64,000 nt of DNA from an uncultured Eubacteriales bacterium (lineage in GTDB: Bacteria > Bacillota > Clostridia > Lachnospirales > Lachnospiraceae): the NCBI GenBank assembly GCA_949294665.1, contig CASFID010000075.1, forward strand, positions 81,410 through 145,409, in the 5' to 3' direction. Both the position numbers and the translations under genes were made by a program. Of the stretch, positions 36,621 to 46,467 are shown piece by piece. Under the pieces are notes generated by a model. It searched no databases and was not told the DNA's origin. It saw nothing but the letters and a program-made list of their open reading frames with translations. Within the stretch, counting starts at the first letter, position 1. Each line of letters opens with the position of its first letter.

Positions 36621-37739
36621 TTATAGCAATAAAACATCGTTTTCTCTTTTTCTGTAAATATTAGGCCTGTCTTGATCTGCATCTGCTTTATAAAAAACCA
36701 TTTGTTGGATATTATCTACAGATTTAAAAGCAAAATCAAGATCAATGTTTTTTTGTACAAACGGCTCAAAATAGTTTGGCACGATCATCCCCGGATAATT
36801 TTTTCTGTTAAAAAATCCCGCATTCTTTAAAACATTGTCGTCTAATCCTACAGCAATAAAATCAATGTATTCCAGATTGTTATCTGTCAAGATTTTTTGA
36901 AGTTTATTTTTCACATGGATCATCGCGTCAACCTGACCGATGTAATCTACAATTCTCAGGCATTTATTGCGTTCGTGTTCACTGATTCTGGCAACAATGA
37001 CAGCAACTAGGTGGTCTGAATTTTCTATGCCTAAAAAATGATAATGATAAAATGGATGCCTGTAAAATCTATTTATATAATAGTTTTTTGTCTTATATCC
37101 CTCCATCTGAACAAACAGATCTTCTTCCTCTGAAATCTGGAAAAAATCATCTATGAAAAGTTCTTTTAATACAAATCCCTCTGTATCATCCTCTGTTGTC
37201 CGCTTACACTGATCTAGTCCTGTGGCCAGTTTTGACTTTTTTTCATAATTAGGCATTACATATTGATCGATTTTCCCAGTCGAGAAATTCCAGTGTTTGT
37301 AAATGCTCAATGCTACCTCACTGATCCCCAGAATTGCAATTGTTTCGATTTCGATATGTGTTTTCAGATAATAATATAAAGCTACTCCTAATCCTTTACG
37401 ATTGATATCGTCTCTGGACTTCCAGATACATGGCCAAATCAATACTTTTTTAATCTCTTTATCATATTGGCTTGTTGGTACGAATCCCAGAAGTGAATGT
37501 ATCTCATTTGATTTTTTTTCTTTTGCTATCACAAAATTATAGTGATGATTATATGTATCCAAATGTTGAAAATCAAGCATCTCCTTGGACAAGACAAAAA
37601 TATGGTCTTCTCTCCAGTATACTCTGAGAAAATTCACAAGTTCCTCATATTCTCCTTCTTTACAAAGACGTATTTCATAGTCATCTGCTAAATTCTCAAT
37701 ATAAGTTTTCCCATCAAGTTCTGGTAAAATATCTTTCAT
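36621..37739 (-). CDS. GNAT-like N-acetyltransferase protein, 372 aa
   Basis: This is a two-domain protein with a GNAT-type N-terminal half (KGLGVALYYYLKTHIEIETIA followed by ALSIYKHWNFSTG) and a second half of similar size without a clear motif. Proteins of this length and start are found in sialic and legionaminic acid clusters. It may acylate the nonulosonate at a side-chain amine or hydroxyl. GGAGGG precedes ATG. The 3' end of the upstream deacetylase overlaps its start by 26 bases. Confidence 0.7.
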   Translation of the reverse strand: MKDILPELDGKTYIENLADDYEIRLCKEGEYEELVNFLRVYWREDHIFVLSKEMLDFQHLDTYNHHYNFVIAKEKKSNEIHSLLGFVPTSQYDKEIKKVLIWPCIWKSRDDINRKGLGVALYYYLKTHIEIETIAILGISEVALSIYKHWNFSTGKIDQYVMPNYEKKSKLATGLDQCKRTTEDDTEGFVLKELFIDDFFQISEEEDLFVQMEGYKTKNYYINRFYRHPFYHYHFLGIENSDHLVAVIVARISEHERNKCLRIVDYIGQVDAMIHVKNKLQKILTDNNLEYIDFIAVGLDDNVLKNAGFFNRKNYPGMIVPNYFEPFVQKNIDLDFAFKSVDNIQQMVFYKADADQDRPNIYRKRENDVLLL

Positions 37740-38739
37740 TGTCTATATCCCTCCATTGATTACTTTTAGGCGGAAAATCATTACAATCCAGTCTCGGCAG
37801 TGCCAGCAGATCATCTCTGCCTAAGTCTGCCACACGCACTTCTGTTGACAGGCCGACAGAGGCTCCCCTGCTTTTGGCGTAATTTACCACGTTTTTATTG
37901 TAATTCCCATATGGATAATTCATAACCCAGCAATCATGGTCAATAAATTCGCCTAAAGCATCTAATGCTCGATCAATATCCCGCTTCATTTTCTCTTCCG
38001 ACAAATTCCCCAGCCAGTAATGGTCATATCCATGTATTCCTATATGCATTCCATGTCGTTTCATGGTTCTTATCTGTTCTTCTGTCAAATACAATTCGTA
38101 ACTTAATTGTTCCTCAGACACGCCGAGATACTTTGCAAACAGATCGCTTGATATTAGATTCCGGGCTCTCTCCGGCAAGACAGTCTGTAACATTCTTTTT
38201 ATAAATACTGTCTCTTTTGTATCAAACCGATTGGCCACCGCGTATTTTTCATACAACTCTTTGTTGTCAGGATACTCAAATTCGCTTCCCCGATAGTAAT
38301 CCATTCTCTCTGTTAAGTCCGTCATTATCTGTTCAGCACTTCCACTGGCAAGAATATAATGTATTTTGTTTACATCGAGCAATTTGTGCTCTTTAATCGG
38401 TTTACCCGGCACAAAAATACCCCCCCCCGCTATGTTCATTTCTTCCAGCAGGGGAAACGCGAAAGTATAGTTATCTGTATACCCATCATCAAAAGTAAGT
38501 AATACGGCTCTTTCCGGTAATTCATAATGGCCCCTGGATGCAGCGATCAGCTCATCCATTGTTATAATATTGAAATTTTCTTTTATAAAGCACAGTTGTT
38601 CCCGGAACAGTGAGATATCAAGGCCCTTAATATTTGGGTATCTGCTATGCTTCAGATCTCTCGTATAGTGATACATAATTATATATAAATGATTCATAAT
38701 CACACTCTGCCTTTTCCTGATTAGATTTTGCCTTATCAT
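37714..38739 (-). CDS. polysaccharide deacetylase-family protein, 341 aa
   Basis: This is a NodB-fold carbohydrate esterase: LLTFDDGYTDNY carries the catalytic Asp and metal Asp, HIGIHGYDHYWLG the metal histidines, and MNYPYGNY the next motif. It may remove an acetyl or other acyl from the glycan or its precursor. The start is uncertain: ATG 38739 overlaps the neuC stop by one base, while ATG 38697 (MNHLYIIMYHYT) gives the family-like N-terminus. Deacetylases beside nonulosonate genes are known in flagellar and capsule loci. Confidence 0.85.
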   Translation of the reverse strand: MIRQNLIRKRQSVIMNHLYIIMYHYTRDLKHSRYPNIKGLDISLFREQLCFIKENFNIITMDELIAASRGHYELPERAVLLTFDDGYTDNYTFAFPLLEEMNIAGGGIFVPGKPIKEHKLLDVNKIHYILASGSAEQIMTDLTERMDYYRGSEFEYPDNKELYEKYAVANRFDTKETVFIKRMLQTVLPERARNLISSDLFAKYLGVSEEQLSYELYLTEEQIRTMKRHGMHIGIHGYDHYWLGNLSEEKMKRDIDRALDALGEFIDHDCWVMNYPYGNYNKNVVNYAKSRGASVGLSTEVRVADLGRDDLLALPRLDCNDFPPKSNQWRDIDNERYFTRT

Positions 38740-39899
38740 TAGAAACTAAGGTTATAAAATTTTTTCTTTAAATCAATTTTTCCCCGGAATACTTTTTGTA
38801 TTATTTCTGCTGTCTTTTCACTCGTATTTCCATCCCCGTAAGGATTCTTTACTGTTTTACATATTTCTCTGCACTGTTCGCTTTTTGCATAATCAATAGC
38901 ATCACAAATTTCCTGCTCATCTGGCATACAGTCGATTATACTTGCAGCTTTCAATCTTCCCCGCTGTCTGTCGCCAATATTAACTGTAGGTATTTTAAAA
39001 GAAGGGACTTCTGTCAGTCCACTTGAAGAATTTCCTATTACCATATCTGCATATTTCAGGGCGCTTAAATATCGTATGGAGCCTAAAGACTTAAAAACAG
39101 ATGCATTTTTATTGTGTTCTGCAAAGTCTTTCCATATTTTATTAATGATACGGCCATCCGCATCAGCATTTGCCATGGTAATGATATATTTCATTTCCGA
39201 ATGCTTTATCATAGCTTTCACAAGAGCCCTGCATTGTTGCTCTGAACTTTCATCTTCCAGTGTAACCGGATGGAACGTCACGACTGCATAAGGCATGTCC
39301 AGCTTAAATCTAAGTTCTGATTCAAGCTGCTCTTTGGACAGCAGATTTTTCTTTAATGCATTCTCCACTCCAATTGCTCCGACAACATATACCCGGTCCG
39401 GCGACTCCCCAAGCTGTATCACTCTTTTTCGATATTCTTCTGTACTGGTCAAATGCAGATAGCTCAATTTTGTGATTGCATGACGGATCACTTCGTCTAC
39501 TGCACCTTCCGTTGTCTCGCCTCCATACAGATGTATAATGGGTATCCTCGCATTCATCGCCGCACAGCAGACGGCAAGTGTTTCATAGCGATCCCCCAAT
39601 ACCATTAATGCATCAGGTCTTCGCTCCGTAAAATAATCTGCGAACCCGATCATTGCCATGCCCATGCTTTTAGAAATGCCTGCAGGTGTATCTGAACTGA
39701 GAAGAATTTCTATTTTCCTGTCTATTTCAATCCCTTCTCTTTCGATCTCTTTATAAGTCAGACCAAACTCAGGTGACAGATGTGCACCTGTTACCGCCAC
39801 CTTGATATTGAATTTTCCACATCTTTTCAGAGCATGGATGATAGGACTTAGTAATCCGTATTCTGCTCTGGTTGCTGTTAAGACTGTGATTGTTTTCAT
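38739..39899 (-). CDS. neuC: hydrolysing (UDP/GDP)-sugar 2-epimerase, NeuC/LegG type, 386 aa
   Basis: It releases the nucleotide and inverts C2 to give the manno-configured hexosamine used by NeuB. TATRAEYGLLSPII opens the protein, with LGDRYETLA, HLYGGETTEGAVDE and GNSSSGLTEVPSF as the family motifs, and length as usual. It overlaps neuB by 4 bases (ATGA). With the PtmE-like guanylyltransferase present, the substrate is probably a GDP-bacillosamine derivative as in the Campylobacter legionaminic route. Confidence 0.92.
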   Translation of the reverse strand: MKTITVLTATRAEYGLLSPIIHALKRCGKFNIKVAVTGAHLSPEFGLTYKEIEREGIEIDRKIEILLSSDTPAGISKSMGMAMIGFADYFTERRPDALMVLGDRYETLAVCCAAMNARIPIIHLYGGETTEGAVDEVIRHAITKLSYLHLTSTEEYRKRVIQLGESPDRVYVVGAIGVENALKKNLLSKEQLESELRFKLDMPYAVVTFHPVTLEDESSEQQCRALVKAMIKHSEMKYIITMANADADGRIINKIWKDFAEHNKNASVFKSLGSIRYLSALKYADMVIGNSSSGLTEVPSFKIPTVNIGDRQRGRLKAASIIDCMPDEQEICDAIDYAKSEQCREICKTVKNPYGDGNTSEKTAEIIQKVFRGKIDLKKKFYNLSF

Positions 39900-40891
39900 A
39901 TTTCTATTAACTCATCTTCCTTAAAATCTCTGATTGCACAGGTACCTGTCACTTCTTTCCATTTCATAGGAGATACGCCGTTTCCAGGTCTTTTGGTTGT
40001 AAGATTATCTTTGCTTAAAAGTTCACCCTTTTTTATCTCTCTTGCTGCCACTATACTTTTCCTTGCTACGGATAAATTTTCTTTTTCAGATGGGGAAATC
40101 TTTTTCTCCGGGCTTCCCAGAGATAATTCAATATTTCTGATTGCATTTACCATATTCTTTAGTTCTTCCGGTTCTGAACTTGCCTGATGATCCGGCCCCG
40201 GAAGCCGCCTGTCTAATGTAAAGTGCTTTTCTATCACTACAGCGCCAAGGGCCACCGCTGCAATTGCCACCTCAATCCCCTGGGTATGGTCAGAATACCC
40301 AACCGCCACATGATATCTTTTCTGTAGCGTTTCCATGGCCTTAAGATTCACATCTTCGTAAGGCGTAGGATACTGGGTATTACATTGAAGGAGTGTCAGC
40401 TCTGTCGTTCCATTTTCTTTCAATATGGCAATCGCATTATCAATTTCAGATATTTCACACATCCCTGTTGATAATATAACTGGTTTCTTCGTTTTTGCGA
40501 TTTCTACAAGATATGGATAGTCTGTGATTTCTCCTGACGGAACTTTCCAAAATGGAACAAGCCTTTCTAAGAAATGGATACTCTCCACGTCGAAAGGCGT
40601 AGATAAAAATCCTATTCCAATATCTTTACAGTATTCAGACAGACAAACAAAATCTTCATAAGAGAGGAGCAGCTTCTGCAGCATTTCTTTCTGTGACTCA
40701 ACAATTCCTGTATTCTTCTTCTGATAATCTGCCATTTCGGCATATTTTGAAACTAGTGAGCTTAATTTCGCAGTCTGGAATTTCACAATATCTGCTCCTG
40801 CCTCTTTTGCTTTCCTTACAAGCTGTTTAGCCATCTGCAGGCTTCCATTATGATTTACCCCGATCTCTGCAATAATTAATGTCTTCCTCAT
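39896..40891 (-). CDS. neuB: nonulosonate synthase, NeuB/LegI type, 331 aa
   Basis: It condenses PEP with a 6-carbon amino sugar to a 9-carbon nonulosonic acid. IAEIGVNHNGSL, KFQTAKLSSLVS and FLSTPFD mark the TIM-barrel domain. The C-terminal SAF (antifreeze-like) domain begins near residue 275 (SVARKSIVAAREIKKGE). AAGGAGCAGGT precedes ATG. It is followed by neuC with a 4-base overlap. This is the committed step of the route. Confidence 0.95.
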   Translation of the reverse strand: MRKTLIIAEIGVNHNGSLQMAKQLVRKAKEAGADIVKFQTAKLSSLVSKYAEMADYQKKNTGIVESQKEMLQKLLLSYEDFVCLSEYCKDIGIGFLSTPFDVESIHFLERLVPFWKVPSGEITDYPYLVEIAKTKKPVILSTGMCEISEIDNAIAILKENGTTELTLLQCNTQYPTPYEDVNLKAMETLQKRYHVAVGYSDHTQGIEVAIAAVALGAVVIEKHFTLDRRLPGPDHQASSEPEELKNMVNAIRNIELSLGSPEKKISPSEKENLSVARKSIVAAREIKKGELLSKDNLTTKRPGNGVSPMKWKEVTGTCAIRDFKEDELIEI

Positions 40892-40900
40892 ACCTGCTCC

Positions 40901-42175
40901 TTATTGAACACTGCCTACGATAAACACATAATTTGTTGTTGCTGTACCGCCGATATTGAGCATCATAGCATTTTGGGGATATTCTCCATTTTTCTTTCTT
41001 ACTTGATATGTTCCCGCCGTTCCAGTTACCTGTTTATACAGATCCAAAAACATTCTGGCGCCAGATGCTCCTACTGGATGACCGCAGCCAATCAGGCCTC
41101 CGCTCGGATTAATTGGCTTGTCACCATAAAACGAAATCCGTTCACTCTCTACAGCCTCATATTCTTTTCCCGGTTCAGTAATACCAAAAGCAGAAATTGC
41201 TGCATATTCCGATGTAGTAAAGCAATCATGGGTTTCAAATACATCTATATCATCCACAGTAAGACCGGCCCGGTTGTAAGCGTCGACTACAGTCTGCCGC
41301 GTCCATGGTAAAATATACTTATTATCTTCACTTTCTCTGATCTTCTTGTCAAAGAGCATAGGAGCCGTCCGATGCCCATATCCTTTTACTATAGGTACAT
41401 CTTTTACGTCTTTCCCAAGCTCTTTGATTAATTTTTGACTCGCCAGAAAAACAACAGCTGCTCCGTCTGTCACCTGAGAACAGTCTGAGATTGCAAGCCT
41501 TTCTCCTATCAGCTCGTTTGTCTCTGTGCCCCGAAAACTTGCCTGTTCATAATCCATAAACTATTTTCGTGTTTGAGCATTGGGATTTCTTTTAGCATTA
41601 GAATAATTAATCTCTGATATTTTTGCCAGAGCATTCATATACTGTGTTTCGTCCAGACGATATCTTTCAATTGTTTTATCCGCTAACTTCCCAAATAATT
41701 TGGGGAAAGGAAAATCAATATCTCTTCCTTCCGTTTCATAGAATGCCGCTCGTCCTAAAATATCGCCGCATGTCCTGGAATCTACAGTTTTCATTAGTTC
41801 CCATCCGACTACTATAGCAAGGTCATATTCACCTGCATTTATTTTTGTAATAGCTGCATCAAGTGCAACAGAACTGGAAGCACATGCTGCCTCGTATCTG
41901 GCAGAGGGAACTCCATAAAAAGCAGGATTCACCTCTGTTAATAACGCCCCTAAATGCCCTTGCTGTATATACTCCTCCGCAATAAAATTCCCTACAAAAC
42001 ACGAAACCCTGTTTTGTAAATTAAGCCTTTTTATATCTTCATAATTCAATTTTACTTCCTGAAGCGCATCCGATACTATTTCTTTCAACAATGCGATTAC
42101 ATTTTTGCCTTCTTTGCTCCAGTTTCTCTCAAAGTCTGTCTGTGCACCGCCTAACACATATACTTTATTATCCAT
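40901..42175 (-). pseudogene. thiolase-family gene interrupted by an in-frame TAG
   Basis: The two open frames (42175-41561 and 41557-40901) lie in one phase, and only TAG at 41563-41561 separates them. The first half has [15 protein letters not shown] with the active-site cysteine, the second [17 protein letters not shown] with the second cysteine and histidine, as in SCP2-type thiolases. Around the stop the protein reads NPNAQTRK, stop, FMDYEQASF. The family usually has an aromatic residue there, so TGG to TAG is the simplest change. AAGGAG precedes ATG. Coupled with the next gene for acyl-CoA chemistry. Confidence 0.82.
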
Positions 42176-42186
42176 TTAGATACTCC

Positions 42187-43506
42187 TTAATACTCCGCTT
42201 TTATAAATCTCCTATAGTCATATCTGGATGACGTTGCTTCACCTATCTGCTCGCAAAATGATTTTGAAGTTAAAATACTCGGTCCCAGTCTTTCAGCACA
42301 AAGTCTTTGAACCTCTTTTATCCCCCCAAATATTTCAATCAATGCCAGAGGCGGACACCAATTAAACCCTGCCGCCATGACATCATCCGCAGAATGGAGA
42401 TCATATCCCACAGCCTTTGCCGTTTCCAAAGAATATAAAATATACTTAAGTAAGAAACCACAACAAATATCAGCCTCTTGCGAGCGGTTATTAATAAGCG
42501 CCTTAAATCCCTGTTCATAGTCGCCCACCCGAAAGGCCGAAACCATCTCTTCTACATAAGGGAATCTATATTTCATAACATTTCTATAATATCCATGTTC
42601 AATATCAAATACTTGTCTAATCTTTATCCCGCTGTCATGTACGATCGTTTTGTACAAACCTTCCCCCGCTTTTTTCCCAAATCGTTTTTCCTCAATCAAT
42701 CGATTTGCAAACTCCGGAAGAATAAATGTATTATGTGCATAATCATTTGTATTTTCATACAAATGATCTACGATAGCTTTATGTACATCTAAACCGACAA
42801 AATCAGCAGTTACAAGAGGGGACATAGCCCTGCCGGTAAAAGGTCCAAGAATACTGTCAATATAATCTATTCCACCACTGTATTTATATTTTTCAGCAAA
42901 CTGCATTGCCTCGTTAATAAATTGAAATCCGATCCGGTTTCCCAAAAATGCAGGAGAGTCTTTAACTTCTACCATTGTACGGCAAAGAATATTTTTTCCA
43001 TATTCAAATAATTCTTTAAATACTGTTCTGTCAGTATATCTGGTCGGAGTAAGTTCGCAGAGAGTCATACTATAAGGCGGATTAAAAAAATGCATTCCTA
43101 TAAAAGTACTTCGTTGACCGTCAGGATACAGTTTGGCAAGTCCTGTAATTGATAACCCGGAAGTCCCTGTACATATGATCTTCTGTTCTTTATACTTCCT
43201 TAATGCCTTTGCAATTCTATTATGTATATCAATTTTCACATTCCAATCCTCTGCACAAGTCTCGAAGATTAATTGTGATTTGCGAATGCACTCCTCAAGT
43301 TCTGAATAATCTGCGGCAATCATTCTTTCTTTTATACTTTCCGCTCGTACAGATTTATAAGCTTTATCTTTCGCCTGTATTGATTTTTCTTTAGTTCTGC
43401 TTATCAGGTACACTTGCGCATGTCCAAAAGCCGCAAAGATGGCTGCGACATTTTTCCCCATTGTTCCATTTGCACCAACTATAGTTACTGCTTGGATATT
43501 TTTCAT
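42187..43506 (-). CDS. 3-hydroxyacyl-CoA dehydrogenase-like protein, 439 aa
   Basis: This is a Rossmann NAD-dependent dehydrogenase of the 3-hydroxyacyl-CoA type: TIVGANGTMGKNVAAIFA at the N-terminus, HFFNPPYSMTLCELTP as catalytic histidine region, and two C-terminal helical domains (ADFVGLDVHKAIVDHL). AAGGAG precedes ATG. Next to a thiolase it would turn acetoacetyl-CoA into 3-hydroxybutyryl-CoA. Hydroxybutyryl groups decorate amino sugars of some bacterial flagellins, which gives a rationale for the pair in this island. That use is inference. Confidence 0.87.
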   Translation of the reverse strand: MKNIQAVTIVGANGTMGKNVAAIFAAFGHAQVYLISRTKEKSIQAKDKAYKSVRAESIKERMIAADYSELEECIRKSQLIFETCAEDWNVKIDIHNRIAKALRKYKEQKIICTGTSGLSITGLAKLYPDGQRSTFIGMHFFNPPYSMTLCELTPTRYTDRTVFKELFEYGKNILCRTMVEVKDSPAFLGNRIGFQFINEAMQFAEKYKYSGGIDYIDSILGPFTGRAMSPLVTADFVGLDVHKAIVDHLYENTNDYAHNTFILPEFANRLIEEKRFGKKAGEGLYKTIVHDSGIKIRQVFDIEHGYYRNVMKYRFPYVEEMVSAFRVGDYEQGFKALINNRSQEADICCGFLLKYILYSLETAKAVGYDLHSADDVMAAGFNWCPPLALIEIFGGIKEVQRLCAERLGPSILTSKSFCEQIGEATSSRYDYRRFIKAEY

Positions 43507-43519
43507 TATGGTCTCCTTA

Positions 43520-44164
43520 TTATCTTGTTTTAATTATTTTTGCCGGAACGCCTACTGCTGTGCATCTGGCAGGGAGATTTCTTATTATCACCGAACCAGC
43601 TCCGACAATTGTTTCCGTCCCTATCTTTTTCCCTTGAATGATCTGAGTGCCAACTCCTATTTCTGATGCTTCTTCTACTGTGACAGATCCTGAAATATTA
43701 ACACTCGGATAAACAGTAACGTAATCGCTAATCGTTGCATCGTGACCAATAGTACACCCAGGATTTATAATCACGTGATTACCAATATAGATATCTACTG
43801 TCATTATACTTCCCATGCAAATAATACACCCTTCCCCTATTTCCACACTCTTCGAAAGTATCACAGAGGGATCAATTAATGTAGCGAATTTTATATGACT
43901 ATTCTTTTTTAAATTTTTTACTATTTTTCTCCGCGTAGAGGTCGAACCCACCGCACATACAACCCAGGTGTCTTTATCTAGTTGTGCTAACCATTCTGTC
44001 TCACTGAAAACTGGGTACTTATTTAACAAATTTTCTTGTAATCCTATATCCTTTTCAATAAATCCTTTTAAATTCCATTCTTTCTTATTTCTGTTTATCC
44101 GCTCCACAAGCCAGGCAACTTCTTTTGCTAACCCACCAGCTCCTATAATATATAAATTATTCAT
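43520..44164 (-). CDS. neuD: NeuD/PglD-family sugar O/N-acyltransferase, 214 aa
   Basis: It has a Rossmann-like N-terminal domain (LYIIGAGGLAKEVAWLV) followed by a left-handed beta-helix of hexapeptide repeats (IGEGCIICMGSIM, IGNHVIINPGCTIGHDA) with the catalytic histidine in GHDA. It most likely acetylates the 4-amino group formed by LegC (LegH/PglD role). The start at the ATG 44164 has GAGGG 5 bases upstream. A TTG at 44176 in frame is less likely. Confidence 0.9.
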   Translation of the reverse strand: MNNLYIIGAGGLAKEVAWLVERINRNKKEWNLKGFIEKDIGLQENLLNKYPVFSETEWLAQLDKDTWVVCAVGSTSTRRKIVKNLKKNSHIKFATLIDPSVILSKSVEIGEGCIICMGSIMTVDIYIGNHVIINPGCTIGHDATISDYVTVYPSVNISGSVTVEEASEIGVGTQIIQGKKIGTETIVGAGSVIIRNLPARCTAVGVPAKIIKTR

Positions 44165-44201
44165 ATTTTCCCTCAATATTTATATGACTACAAATCTGTG
44201 A

Positions 44202-45269
44202 TTATCTGATATTCAGCTTATCTTCCATCCGTTTCATTTCTTCAAACTCTCCCATATCGAGAAACGAGTCCTCACTGATCGGATACATACCTACTCTGTA
44301 GTCATGATCCATCGCCTTTTCAGTCAGATCTGTCATGTGAAAAAATGTGTCATCTGGGATCAACTCTATGATTTCAGGATTCATCACATACATTCCGGTA
44401 TTTACAAAATAGGATCTTCGTGGTTTTTCAACTATATTTTCTATCTCTCCGTTTTCCTTGGAATATATGACACCATATGGAATCACATCATTTTTCATTG
44501 CCGCGACAATTGTAATTGCATTCCCAGCTTCTCTGTGGAATCGAAGCAGTTCTGCATAATCTGCCCGTATCAGACTGTCACAGTTTGTCACAATGACAGG
44601 CTTATCGAACCGCCTTTTTATGAGCTTAATACTGCCTGCTGTTCCAAGAGGCTTCTCCTCTTCAACATATTCAATAGAATAATCTTTTTCTATCTCCGAG
44701 AAATATGATTTGATCATATTCTTCCGATAATTAACAGTCATAATAAAATCCGTGACATTATATTCATGAAAATGATTGATAATCCGCTCAATAATAGGGA
44801 CATCCCCAATCGGTATAAGAGGTTTAGGCAGTATTTTAGTATAAGGATACAGCCTTGTTCCTTTTCCGCCAGCCATTATGACCACGGTAACGTCCTCCAG
44901 TCCTCCTTTTTCTGCATCAGACTCTATTATCTCACTATCAGACAGCAAAATGTCCCTGACCCTCATGCAGGAATCTACGATCGGGAGTGCATGGATTTGG
45001 CATTTCCGCATATATCCATATGGATCTGAAAGCTCGCCTCTAAGGATATATCTGGGATGCGGGTTCATCAAAAGTCTGATCTCTGCGGTGATCATTCCGG
45101 TCTTCAGGATCCATCTTCTAATATCTCCATCCGAAACAGCTCCGTTCAGTCTTCCCTGTTCATCTGTTACAAACAGGATTCCTTTTGCGTTCTCATCGAT
45201 TTTCTGCATTGCTTCTGCAAGCAGCAAGTGCTCGTCTGCAAGAAACATACCTAATTGTTGCCTGTTCAT
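44202..45269 (-). CDS. ptmE: PtmE-like sugar-1-phosphate nucleotidyltransferase with CBS domains, 355 aa
   Basis: Residues about 1-120 form a pair of CBS domains (ILFVTDEQGRLNGAVSDGDI). The rest is a nucleotidyltransferase with MAGGKGTRLYPYTKILPKPL beginning near 131 and TNCDSLI as the metal site. This architecture is that of PtmE, which makes GDP-glucosamine for legionaminic acid in Campylobacter. It overlaps legC by 4 bases. Its presence suggests the GDP-linked rather than UDP-linked version of the pathway. Confidence 0.9.
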   Translation of the reverse strand: MNRQQLGMFLADEHLLLAEAMQKIDENAKGILFVTDEQGRLNGAVSDGDIRRWILKTGMITAEIRLLMNPHPRYILRGELSDPYGYMRKCQIHALPIVDSCMRVRDILLSDSEIIESDAEKGGLEDVTVVIMAGGKGTRLYPYTKILPKPLIPIGDVPIIERIINHFHEYNVTDFIMTVNYRKNMIKSYFSEIEKDYSIEYVEEEKPLGTAGSIKLIKRRFDKPVIVTNCDSLIRADYAELLRFHREAGNAITIVAAMKNDVIPYGVIYSKENGEIENIVEKPRRSYFVNTGMYVMNPEIIELIPDDTFFHMTDLTEKAMDHDYRVGMYPISEDSFLDMGEFEEMKRMEDKLNIR

Positions 45270-46447
45270 CTAGAAAGTTCTCCCAACACTTTTTTAATGA
45301 TGTCTGCTGAATAACAGATATCATCTGCCGTAAGTTGCGTTGAACATGGGATATTCAAGATGCATCTGCTGTAATACCTGGCTTTTTCAATTCTGTAGCA
45401 GATACTGTTCTGATATGGGATCTGCTCGTGTATCAATCCCCAGATTGCCCGTGTCTGTACTCCGCCTTTTTCCAACTGTGCAATGATATCCCCCATAGTT
45501 CCTCGAATCTTCTCCATGTCAATCTCCAGAGAATAGAACCATTGATTTGAGTAAGTCCCTTTTCTAAACTCTTTTATCTTTCCCAGTTCATAGCCTGCAA
45601 AAAGTTCCTTATACAGGTCATAGTTTCTATGCTTTCTTTCAATAAAATCAGGCAATTCTTCCATCTGTGCCACTCCAAGAGCTGCCTGAAGATTTGTCAT
45701 CCGATAGTTATATCCTACCTCGTTATGAATATAATAGTGAGAATCATCCTTTGCCTGTGTGGACAAGTATCGTAAATGAGCCACTGTGTCTGCTTTTGCT
45801 GCGGTTACGGCCCCTCCGCCTCCTGTAGTGATGATCTTGTTTCCATTAAAGGAATAAGCCCCATAGTCTCCAATTGTGCCGGCATATTTTCCTTTATATC
45901 TTCCCTCGGTATAAAAGGTTCCCAATGCCTCCGTTGAATCTTCAATAACGATCAGGTTATATCTCTGTGCCGTATTCATTATGGATTCCATGTCCGCCAT
46001 ATTTCCAAATATATGAACAACTACAACTGCCTTTACCTGCTTCTGCGTTTTCCTATGTATCAGCTTTCCGACAATAAAGTCGCATTCCTGTTTACAAAAT
46101 TCTTCTAGTTTTATGGGATCCATGCAAAGCGAATCATCACAATCTATAAATACAGGCTCTGCAAACTGGTACCTTACAGGATTTACTGCAGCAATAAAGG
46201 TCAAGGTTGGCACAATCACCATGTCGCCCGGTTTAACACCACAGTCTATTAAAGATAAATGGAGCCCTGCGGTTCCACTCTGGCATGCAGCCACATCATC
46301 TGCGTGTAAAAATAAAGACAGGTTTTCTTCCAGTCTGCCGATAAAAGCTCCTCCGGTTGAAACCCATCCCTGGTCAATTGCTTCGTCTACATATCTTCGC
46401 TCGTTCCCGCCAAAGTTAGGGATAGATAATGGTATAAACCTGTTCAT
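45266..46447 (-). CDS. legC: LegC-type PLP aminotransferase, 393 aa
   Basis: This is a DegT/DnrJ-family aminotransferase forming the 4-amino group of the bacillosamine-type intermediate. The N-terminus IPLSIPNFGGNERRYVDEAI and WVSTGGAFIGRLEE are typical of LegC. EDSTEALGTFY binds PLP, and the Schiff-base lysine is in YSFNGNKIITTGGGG. The start at 46447 has AAAGAGGACAAA before ATG. The frame runs further upstream without a start signal. It is coupled to ptmE. Confidence 0.92.
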   Translation of the reverse strand: MNRFIPLSIPNFGGNERRYVDEAIDQGWVSTGGAFIGRLEENLSLFLHADDVAACQSGTAGLHLSLIDCGVKPGDMVIVPTLTFIAAVNPVRYQFAEPVFIDCDDSLCMDPIKLEEFCKQECDFIVGKLIHRKTQKQVKAVVVVHIFGNMADMESIMNTAQRYNLIVIEDSTEALGTFYTEGRYKGKYAGTIGDYGAYSFNGNKIITTGGGGAVTAAKADTVAHLRYLSTQAKDDSHYYIHNEVGYNYRMTNLQAALGVAQMEELPDFIERKHRNYDLYKELFAGYELGKIKEFRKGTYSNQWFYSLEIDMEKIRGTMGDIIAQLEKGGVQTRAIWGLIHEQIPYQNSICYRIEKARYYSRCILNIPCSTQLTADDICYSADIIKKVLGELSR

Positions 46448-46467
46448 TTTGTCCTCTTTCCATAGAC

